Positions 1 to 7,457 of a stretch of DNA of 7,457 nt are shown here, one piece after another. The position numbers and the translations under genes were made by a program. Below the pieces are notes generated by a model. That model ran no database searches. It was not told where the DNA came from and saw only the letters and a list, made by a program, of their open reading frames with translations. The stretch covers positions 1-7,457 of the forward strand of contig JACCSN010000189.1 in NCBI GenBank assembly GCA_013812985.1, in the 5' to 3' direction. This DNA is from Hyphomicrobiales bacterium (lineage in GTDB: Bacteria; Pseudomonadota; Alphaproteobacteria; Rhizobiales; Afifellaceae). Each line of letters starts with the position of its first letter. Position 1 is the first letter of the stretch.

Positions 1-786
1 CGTGCAATAATTCGCCGAGCCGTCCGTCAAGAGCCAGGTCCAGTCATTCATGGTGTCGCTCAACCGCTTGCCGTGCCACCAGGTGTCGCTCGAGACAGTG
101 TCGCAGACGCTGACCGTCGGCGGCGCGTTTGCGGGCGCGGCGGCGTAGGTGGCGCGGTATGTCGCGGCTCCATCGCTGTCGGAAAGCTCCGCGTCGCGCG
201 TGATCTCGAAGGCTCTTTGGACCAGCTTGTCGTTTAATCGATACACCTCCGACCCGTATTCCGATTCCGGCTGCTCGCCTGGCCCGGCTCCAAAGCCGAC
301 ATAGCCGCTCGTCCAGCCGGCAGGCAGGTCACGGGCATCGATCTCGTTCTGCAGTCCGCCGTCTACCGCGAACCGGGCCCAATGGGCCGAACCGAGAGTT
401 CCGTCCGCCGGATCCACGCCGGCGATTCCCGCGATGAGGACGTAGGTCGAGGACAGGTCGAAAAGATCGCTGTGGACAAGAGCGGACACGGAGCTCGCCG
501 CGTTGGCGTAGCCCATGGCGGTCGTGAGGAGGCACAGGCCGTCGGCATTGCACGCAGCGTTCGGGAATTGCTGCGACAGGCCGGGAACGGCGACCTCCCG
601 TGCAAGCTCCTCTCGCTCAAGCCAGAGCTGCGCCTCGCCGGGAGTGTCGCCAGGCACTTCAAACATCGTGATCACCAACACCTTCGGTTTGATCGGGGTC
701 GGCGCGGCGGTTTGAGCCAAGGCGCCGGAGAGCATCGCAGGCAAGGAGATCGAAAGTGCAAGGAGGGAGGAGCAGATGGCGCGCAC
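1..786 (-). CDS. Purine nucleoside permease (NUP) family protein, exported, 3'-truncated by window edge
   Basis: The minus strand is open from a GTG at 786 to the window edge (262 codons), with no stop in view. The N-terminus looks like a signal peptide: a short basic start, a hydrophobic stretch at residues 5-20, and a likely cleavage after Ala24 (SGALA, then QT). The mature part starts with KVLVITMFEVPGD (35-47), followed by GIAGVDP (120-126), a GFG segment near 164, and DTWWHGKRLSDTMNDW (234-249). I recognise this order as the NUP family, which is related to nucleoside phosphorylases and named after a Candida nucleoside transporter. The signal peptide implies a periplasmic location, so transport or binding of purine nucleosides is a family-based guess and a phosphorylase-like role is possible. 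Roughly the last 60-90 residues are missing. The start is set by the AAGGTGA at 798-792. An in-frame GTG at 795 lies inside that site and is less likely. The gene is divergent from ssb. Confidence 0.85.
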   Translation of the reverse strand, partial: MRAICSSLLALSISLPAMLSGALAQTAAPTPIKPKVLVITMFEVPGDTPGEAQLWLEREELAREVAVPGLSQQFPNAACNADGLCLLTTAMGYANAASSVSALVHSDLFDLSSTYVLIAGIAGVDPADGTLGSAHWARFAVDGGLQNEIDARDLPAGWTSGYVGFGAGPGEQPESEYGSEVYRLNDKLVQRAFEITRDAELSDSDGAATYRATYAAAPANAPPTVSVCDTVSSDTWWHGKRLSDTMNDWTWLLTDGSANYCT

Positions 787-791
787 CGTAT

Positions 792-798
792 TCACCTT
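792..798 (-). promoter_or_regulatory. Ribosome binding site of the NUP gene
   Basis: Read on the minus strand, AAGGTGA matches the 3' part of the anti-Shine-Dalgarno complement and sits about 6 bases before the GTG at 786. It favours 786 over the in-frame GTG at 795, which would itself be part of the site. Confidence 0.55.
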
Positions 799-912
799 TG
801 GAGAAGTGACCGCTTCGCGAATGCCAGCATGCCTGTCCTCACAAGGCAAGCACGGCCTGCCCGATCGGCGTCTGCATTTGCGGCGTTGGAGTGTGTGTCG
901 CGATTTGTCGTC

Positions 913-940
913 TTGACACGCGCGCGATCCCGGCTAGAAC
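913..940 (+). promoter_or_regulatory. Probable sigma-70-type promoter of ssb
   Basis: A perfect TTGACA at 913-918 is followed after 16 bases by TAGAAC at 935-940, which matches four of six positions of the -10 consensus. It points towards ssb and leaves a leader of about 100 bases before the ATG at 1047. The -10 overlaps an SOS box (937-951), as expected for a LexA-repressed promoter. The boxes are seen in the sequence; activity is inferred. Confidence 0.6.
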
Positions 941-951
941 ATTACAGGAAC
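937..951 (+). promoter_or_regulatory. LexA (SOS) box of the alphaproteobacterial type, GAAC-N7-GAAC
   Basis: The bases GAACATTACAGGAAC form a direct repeat of GAAC with exactly seven bases between the copies. On the other strand this reads GTTC-N7-GTTC, the LexA recognition sequence established for alphaproteobacteria such as Rhizobium, Rhodobacter and Caulobacter. It overlaps the presumed -10 of ssb, so LexA binding would block RNA polymerase. It lies about 150 bases from the start of the divergent NUP gene, so control of that gene is less certain. Control of ssb is an inference from sequence and position; ssb is a known SOS-regulon member in several alphaproteobacteria. Confidence 0.75.
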
Positions 952-1046
952 ACCAAGTCGGTTAAGCTGTGGATGGCCGGTGAGCGGTGTCGCGGTCGCA
1001 GGCCGGCCGCGATAAGCTACCGACGCTACAAGGGGTGGTAAGTGCG

Positions 1047-1535
1047 ATGGCGGGCAGCGTCAATAAAGTGATCCTGGTCGGCAATCTGGGCCAGGACCCG
1101 GAAATCCGGCGGCTCAGCTCCGGGGATCCTGTCGTCAACCTGCGGATCGCCACATCCGAGAGCTGGCGGGACAAGCAATCGGGCGAGCGCAAGGAAAAGA
1201 CGGAGTGGCACTCGATCGTGATCTTTAACGACAACCTCGCCAAGGTCGCGGAGCAGTATCTGAAGAAAGGCGCCAAGGTTTACATCGAAGGCCAGCTGCA
1301 GACGCGCCAATGGGAGGATCAGTCGGGCCAGAAGCGCTATTCGACCGAGGTGGTCCTGCAAAAATTCCGGGGCGAGTTGCAGATGCTGGACGGGCGCGGC
1401 GGGAGCAGCGGCGGCGCCGAGGTCGAGGACCGACGCGGGCGCGGCGCGGACTTCGGCAATTCTGGCCCGATGGCAAAGGGCCAGCGGTCCGGCGGGAATT
1501 TCAGCGATGACATCGACGACGAGATACCGTTCTGA
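1047..1535 (+). CDS. ssb: Single-stranded DNA-binding protein SSB
   Basis: This 162-residue protein binds single-stranded DNA as a tetramer in replication, recombination and repair, and recruits partner enzymes through its C-terminal tail. The OB fold covers residues 1-114, opening with [16 protein letters not shown]. The DNA-stacking aromatics known from E. coli SSB are all present: Trp40 (ATSESWRDK), Trp54 and Phe60 (TEWHSIVIF) and Trp89 (GQLQTRQW). A flexible Gly/Arg/Ser-rich linker (115-150) leads to the acidic tail DDIDDEIPF (154-162), the usual interaction peptide. The ATG at 1047 is chosen because family members begin at this point and AAGGGGTGG (1030-1038) lies 8 bases upstream; the frame stays open upstream to a GTG at 987, but that extension has no family counterpart. 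A LexA box and promoter lie about 100 bases upstream. In many alphaproteobacteria ssb neighbours uvrA; here the divergent neighbour is a NUP gene. Confidence 0.97.
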   Translation: MAGSVNKVILVGNLGQDPEIRRLSSGDPVVNLRIATSESWRDKQSGERKEKTEWHSIVIFNDNLAKVAEQYLKKGAKVYIEGQLQTRQWEDQSGQKRYSTEVVLQKFRGELQMLDGRGGSSGGAEVEDRRGRGADFGNSGPMAKGQRSGGNFSDDIDDEIPF

Positions 1536-1563
1536 TCAAAGAAGCGCGCTTCCCGCCAGATCA
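1533..1563 (+). terminator. Possible weak hairpin after ssb
   Basis: Just past the ssb stop there is a perfect 12-base palindrome, GAAGCGCGCTTC (1541-1552). It is flanked by TGATC (1533-1537) and GATCA (1559-1563), which could pair as an outer stem. No run of T follows, so this is not a standard Rho-independent terminator. It could mark the end of the ssb transcript or be chance in GC-rich DNA. Confidence 0.25.
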
Positions 1564-1663
1564 AGCTGGTAGTGATTGACGGTGCGTCGTCGATGGGCTT
1601 GCGTCCCGGCTTGTTTTCTGTAGATGAGCCTCGCGAGGGGCCTAAAACGAATGCGGGCTGCAA

Positions 1664-2083
1664 ATGACAGATTTGGCCGGTTCCGGCCGCCCGCTCACGG
1701 GCATTCGAGTCCTTCTTGTTGAAGACGAGACGTTGGTGGCGATGCTCCTGGAGGATATGATCGCGGACCTTGGCGGCACCGTGATCGCATCGGCGTCCCG
1801 CGTCAGTCGAGCGCTTGAGGTTGTGCAGGATAACGGGATCTGCGTCGACCTTGCGGTTCTCGACGTGAATCTGGGCGGCGAAGAAGCCTTTCCCGTGGCG
1901 GTTGCGCTGGCCAAGCGCGGCGTGCCGTTCGCGTTTTCAACCGGCTACGGCAGTTCCGGCCTGCCGGAATCCTGGCGAAGCCGCCCGACGCTGCAGAAGC
2001 CTTTCACGCAAGACCAAGTCAGTTCCGTCCTGTGTCTGGCGCTTCAGCAGACGCCGGCCGGGACTGTCCGGCAGGGAAATTAG
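1664..2083 (+). CDS. Single-domain response regulator, FAT GUY type
   Basis: This 139-residue protein is a lone receiver (REC) domain with no output domain. Visible landmarks are the acidic pair Glu20-Asp21 (LLVEDE), the phospho-acceptor Asp67 (LAVLDVNL), the switch Thr93 and the invariant Lys112 (LQKPF). The segment PFAFSTGYG (88-96) closely matches the PFxFATGYG signature that defines the FAT GUY stand-alone regulators, here with Ser in place of the signature Ala. Known members, such as Sphingomonas SdrG, act in phosphorelays with HWE/HisKA2-type kinases, including the alphaproteobacterial general stress response. No kinase or phosphotransferase gene lies within the window, so its partners are unknown. 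Upstream in-frame extension is blocked by a TAA at 1643; the ribosome binding site before the ATG at 1664 is poor (the nearest purine run, GAGGGG, is at 1635-1640). Its stop overlaps the stop of the convergent marC-like gene. Confidence 0.9.
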   Translation: MTDLAGSGRPLTGIRVLLVEDETLVAMLLEDMIADLGGTVIASASRVSRALEVVQDNGICVDLAVLDVNLGGEEAFPVAVALAKRGVPFAFSTGYGSSGLPESWRSRPTLQKPFTQDQVSSVLCLALQQTPAGTVRQGN

Positions 2084-2706
2084 ACGTTTGCTCGAACGAT
2101 GGCTGTGACGCCGTCGGCCACGAACTGGACGGCGAGGGCCGCTAGGATGACCCCCAGGAGGCGGCTGAGCACGATCCGGCCCGTCGCTCCGAGATAGCGG
2201 TCGATCCGTTCGGCGACAAGGAAGACAAGCCACGCCGCGAGAAGGTTTACCGCGACGATCACGATCAGGATAAGCCGGGGCAGAACCCCCGAATAGGCGC
2301 CCGACAGCAGGATCGTCGCGGAGATGGCGCCCGGGCCGGCGATCAGCGGGATGGCGAGCGGAAACACTGCGATATCGCGGATCTGGTCGGCGGTGACTGC
2401 GCGGTCGGCGCTTTTCTCATGCCGTTCCTGACGTCTCTCGAAGATCGTCTCGAAGGCGATGTGGAACAGGAGCAGGCCGCCGGCGATGCGGAACGAATGG
2501 ATGGTGATCCCGAAGATCATGAGGATCGCCGTGCCGGCGACCGCGAAAAGCACCAGGATGCCGAAGGCGATCAGCGACGCCCGGAGCGCGATCTGCCCGC
2601 GCTGGCTCCGGCTCATGCCGGCGGTGAGCGCCAGGAAGAGCGGGGCGAGGCCCGGCGGGTCGATGGTCACGAAAAGCGTCACGAAAGCGGAGATCAGCTC
2701 CCGCAT
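2080..2706 (-). CDS. MarC-family (UPF0056) integral membrane protein
   Basis: This 208-residue inner-membrane protein has about six hydrophobic segments, near residues 4-28, 42-66, 70-89, 112-137, 143-165 and 180-204. Family motifs are DPPGLAPLF (16-24), FRIAGGLLLF (72-81) and PLAIPLIAGPGAISATI (116-132), the last almost canonical for MarC/NAAT proteins. A charged cytosolic-looking loop (90-110) separates the two halves. The family was once linked to multiple antibiotic resistance through E. coli MarC, but that role was not upheld; some archaeal or related members were reported to transport neutral amino acids, so the substrate here is unknown. The ATG at 2706 is supported by GGAG at 2717-2714, 7 bases upstream. 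The length is normal for the family. The gene is divergent from gyrA across 205 bp and converges on the response regulator gene, with overlapping stops. Confidence 0.93.
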   Translation of the reverse strand: MRELISAFVTLFVTIDPPGLAPLFLALTAGMSRSQRGQIALRASLIAFGILVLFAVAGTAILMIFGITIHSFRIAGGLLLFHIAFETIFERRQERHEKSADRAVTADQIRDIAVFPLAIPLIAGPGAISATILLSGAYSGVLPRLILIVIVAVNLLAAWLVFLVAERIDRYLGATGRIVLSRLLGVILAALAVQFVADGVTAIVRANV

Positions 2707-2911
2707 CGTCCGGCTCCGATCCGTTCGCGCCGGCGACCACTAGCATCGGAGCCGACGAGGGACAAACCGGGCCGCCGGTCGCGAGCGCCGCAATGGCCGC
2801 GTCCCTGCGTAAGTTGCTGAATCGGCGCTTTCTTTCGCGCCCGGAATAGCTGGCGCGCCGGGCTCGGCTGGAGTAGAACAAAACGCACATCCACAACACG
2901 CGACTCACGAC

Positions 2912-5740
<2,829 letters not shown>

Positions 5741-5864
5741 GCCGCGATGCGCTGTCGACCTTGCGTTCAGGGCGGGTTCAGCCTGCCAGGGCGATTCATT
5801 CCGGCGGCGGTTCGGTTGCAGGAACGATCGAGGTCGGTCTCGGTAGCGCAGCTGGGCGATGAAC

Positions 5865-5870
5865 AGGAGG
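5865..5870 (+). promoter_or_regulatory. Ribosome binding site of the DUF5818-like gene
   Basis: A perfect AGGAGG lies 5 bases before the ATG at 5876. It decides the start: the frame is open further upstream (to an ATG at 5747), but that N-terminal extension would place the signal peptide in the middle of the protein. A second in-frame ATG at 5882 is also possible but is spaced less well. Confidence 0.75.
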
Positions 5871-5875
5871 CTCGG

Positions 5876-6169
5876 ATGCGGATGATTTCCTTGTTGCTCG
5901 GCAGCCTTGTCGCTCTTGGCATCGGCGCCGGCGTCGCTGCCGCGGGCGCGGAGCCTGGCCGGCATGTCACGGTGGTCGGCACATTGACCGACGAAGGTGT
6001 CGAGTGCCAGGCGCTGCGCGCCAGGAACGGCAAGCTCTACACGCTGACCGGGAACCTGTCGGGCGTGCAATCCGGTGACCGCGTACGGGTGCGCGGCCGC
6101 GTCGCCGAAGTTTCGTTCTGCATGCAGGGCGTCACGATCGAGGTGACCCGGGTCAAGGAGCTGAGATAG
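5876..6169 (+). CDS. Small exported DUF5818-like protein
   Basis: This is a 97-residue protein of unknown function. Residues 1-25 form a typical Sec signal peptide (MRMISLLLGSLVALGIGAG, with likely cleavage after AAAGA), so the mature form of about 72 residues should be periplasmic. The mature part reads as a small beta-rich, OB-like domain: VTVVGTLTDEGVECQALR (31-48), KLYTLTG (53-59), GDRVRVRGRVAEVSFCMQG (67-85) and TIEVTRV (87-93). I recognise this pattern from DUF5818-type proteins, though from memory only. Two cysteines, Cys44 and Cys82, are well placed for a disulfide. The gene lies 135 bp after gyrA on the same strand with its own strong ribosome binding site; no terminator or promoter was clear between them, so read-through from gyrA is possible. 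Binding of a small ligand or nucleic acid is suggested only by the fold guess. Confidence 0.8.
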   Translation: MRMISLLLGSLVALGIGAGVAAAGAEPGRHVTVVGTLTDEGVECQALRARNGKLYTLTGNLSGVQSGDRVRVRGRVAEVSFCMQGVTIEVTRVKELR

Positions 6170-6385
6170 GTTTTCGGCCAATCCGCGCCGGATCAGGGGC
6201 GAACCGCCGCCCGGCGCTGTTCCTGGCGTTGAGCCGGCAGGCTGCAGGAGGGGACAACCGAGGCAGATCTCTGACGCAAGCCTCAGCCGGATAAACCTGA
6301 CCTCGTTGCCGTGGTGAATCTCCGCCCTCTGTTGCCCGGGAGCCGGTGAGTTCGCTAGTCTGGCGGACCCTTGGCCGGAGCCGTC

Positions 6386-7457
6386 ATGCCCATCATCAAC
6401 CGATTCGCCGAACTGCACGACGATATCGCCGGCTGGCGGCGCGACTATCACAAGAATCCCGAGCTGCTTTACGCCGTCCACCGCACCGCCGCCGACGTGG
6501 CGGGAAAGCTGCGCGAATTCGGCTGCGACGAAGTGGTGGAGGGGATCGGCGGCACCGGCGTGGTCGGCGTCCTCCAAGGGCAGGGCGAGGCGTCCGGCCG
6601 CGCCATCGGCCTGCGCGCCGACATGGACGCGCTGCCGATCCACGAGGAAAGCGGCAAGCCCTGGGCGTCGACCGCGCCCGGCAAGATGCATGCCTGCGGC
6701 CATGACGGGCACACCGCGATGCTCCTCGGTGCCGCCCGCTACCTCGCCGAGACCCGGCGCTTCGCCGGCACCGCGATTTTCATCTTCCAGCCGGCGGAGG
6801 AGGGCGGGGCGGGGGGCCGCGCCATGGTCGAGGACGGCATGATGGACCGCTTCGGCATCGAGGAGGTCTACGGCATGCACAACATGCCGGGCCTGCCCCT
6901 CGGCCATTTCGCCATCCGCCCCGGCCCGCTGATGGCCGCCACCGACACCTTCACCCTGGACATCGAGGGCCATGGCGGCCACGCCGCCAAGCCCAACGCC
7001 ACAATCGACCCGATCGTCGTCGGCGCCGCGATCGTGCAGGCGCTGCAATCGATCGTGGCGCGCAACGTCGATCCGCTCGGCGCCGCCGTCGTCTCCGTCA
7101 CCACATTCCACGCCGGCGAGGCCTTCAACGTCATCCCGCAGCGGGCGAAGCTCACAGGCACGACGCGCTCGCTCGACCCGCTGGTGCGCGATCTCCTGGA
7201 GCGGCGGATGCGCGAGGTCGTGCAGAACGTCGCCTCGGCCTACGGCGCCACCGCGCATTTCTCCTACAGCCGCAACTACCCCGTCACATCGAACCACCCC
7301 GAGCAGACCGACAAGGCGATCGCCGTGGCCCGCGATGTCGCCGGCGACAGGAACGTCGAGCCGAACGCTCCGCCGGTCATGGGCGGCGAGGATTTCTCCT
7401 ACATGCTGGAAGCCCGCCCCGGCGCCTTCATCTTCATCGGCAACGGCGACACCGCCG
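6386..7457 (+). CDS. M20-family metallo-amidohydrolase (aminoacylase/hippurate hydrolase-like), 3'-truncated by window edge
   Basis: The visible 357 residues belong to the M20 (M20D) amidohydrolases, cytosolic two-metal enzymes that split N-acyl amino acids and similar amides. Landmarks in order: WRRDYHKNPEL (17-27), the active-site motif GLRADMDALPI (75-85), the metal-binding HACGHDGH (102-109, with Cys104 and His106 as ligands), FQPAEEGGAGG (134-144, with catalytic Glu138 and ligand Glu139), and GMHN (163-166, ligand His165). Residues 185-295 form the lid or dimerisation domain with GHGGHAAKP (195-203). MGGEDFSYML (332-341) follows. The last metal-ligand histidine, expected within the next 10 or so residues, lies past the edge; about 30 residues are missing. 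There is no signal peptide. The ATG at 6386 has GGAG (6377-6380) 5 bases upstream. The true substrate cannot be told from sequence; hippurate, N-acetyl amino acids and N-acetyl-diaminopimelate are all used by relatives. Confidence 0.95.
   Translation, partial: MPIINRFAELHDDIAGWRRDYHKNPELLYAVHRTAADVAGKLREFGCDEVVEGIGGTGVVGVLQGQGEASGRAIGLRADMDALPIHEESGKPWASTAPGKMHACGHDGHTAMLLGAARYLAETRRFAGTAIFIFQPAEEGGAGGRAMVEDGMMDRFGIEEVYGMHNMPGLPLGHFAIRPGPLMAATDTFTLDIEGHGGHAAKPNATIDPIVVGAAIVQALQSIVARNVDPLGAAVVSVTTFHAGEAFNVIPQRAKLTGTTRSLDPLVRDLLERRMREVVQNVASAYGATAHFSYSRNYPVTSNHPEQTDKAIAVARDVAGDRNVEPNAPPVMGGEDFSYMLEARPGAFIFIGNGDTA

Noticed and set aside
828..850. Inverted repeat TGCCT (830-834) and AGGCA (844-848) in the NUP leader, considered as an operator
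   Set aside because: It is short with a 9-base spacer, has no match to a known operator, and has no second copy nearby.
382..1041. Plus-strand open frame of 219 codons ending just before ssb
   Set aside because: It is antisense to the NUP gene, which has a signal peptide and family motifs, and then runs through the ssb promoter region. Its protein has no domain-like pattern.
987..1046. Longer ssb start at the GTG at 987
   Set aside because: The extra 20 residues have no counterpart in SSB proteins, and the ATG at 1047 has a good ribosome binding site 8 bases upstream.
5747..5875. Upstream start of the DUF5818-like gene at 5747
   Set aside because: It would bury the signal peptide inside the protein, whereas the ATG at 5876 has AGGAGG at ideal spacing.
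6258..6290. Dyad GAGGC (6260-6264) and GCCTC (6280-6284) in the gap before the M20 gene, considered as a terminator or riboswitch element
   Set aside because: The stem is only 5 bp with a 15-base loop and no T run, which is expected by chance in GC-rich DNA.

Overview
The window is GC-rich, densely coded chromosomal DNA. It most resembles an alphaproteobacterium, probably of the Hyphomicrobiales (Rhizobiales) type. This is inferred from three things: a GAAC-N7-GAAC SOS operator in front of ssb (the alphaproteobacterial LexA site), a GyrA with a long acidic insertion in its C-terminal domain and the N-terminal wording of alphaproteobacterial gyrases, and a stand-alone response regulator of the FAT GUY type. 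No insertion sequence, phage gene, CRISPR array, tRNA or rRNA was seen.

Layout from left to right. (1) Bases 1-786, minus strand: an exported purine nucleoside permease (NUP) family protein whose 3' end lies outside the window. (2) Bases 787-1046: a divergent intergenic region with a consensus-like promoter whose -10 overlaps an SOS box. (3) Bases 1047-1535, plus strand: ssb. (4) Bases 1664-2083, plus strand: a single-domain response regulator. (5) Bases 2080-2706, minus strand: a MarC-family membrane protein, tail-to-tail with the regulator so that the two stop codons overlap. (6) Bases 2912-5740, plus strand: full-length gyrA, apparently starting at TTG. (7) Bases 5876-6169, plus strand: a small exported DUF5818-like protein. 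(8) From 6386 to the right edge, plus strand: an M20-family metallo-amidohydrolase, cut off shortly before its end.

The core of the window is DNA maintenance: SSB binds single-stranded DNA during replication, recombination and repair, and gyrase sets DNA supercoiling. The SOS box suggests that ssb is induced by DNA damage. The ssb, marC and gyrA neighbourhood is, from memory, a recurring arrangement in this group, whereas the NUP, response regulator, DUF5818 and M20 genes look like accessory or lineage-specific neighbours. No gene pair forms an obvious multi-gene operon, because every same-strand junction has a gap of more than 120 bp.

All intergenic gaps are under 300 bp (260, 128, 205, 135 and 216 bp). 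The 2707-2911 gap holds the MarC ribosome binding site and must hold the gyrA promoter, of which only a weak TAGAAC at 2874-2879 was seen. The 6170-6385 gap shows only weak dyads and a poor promoter-like pair (TTGCCC at 6332-6337, TAGTCT at 6356-6361). I found no convincing evidence of a wholly new biological system. The points most worth a second look are the SOS operator, the glutamine in the quinolone-resistance region of GyrA, and the orphan FAT GUY regulator.
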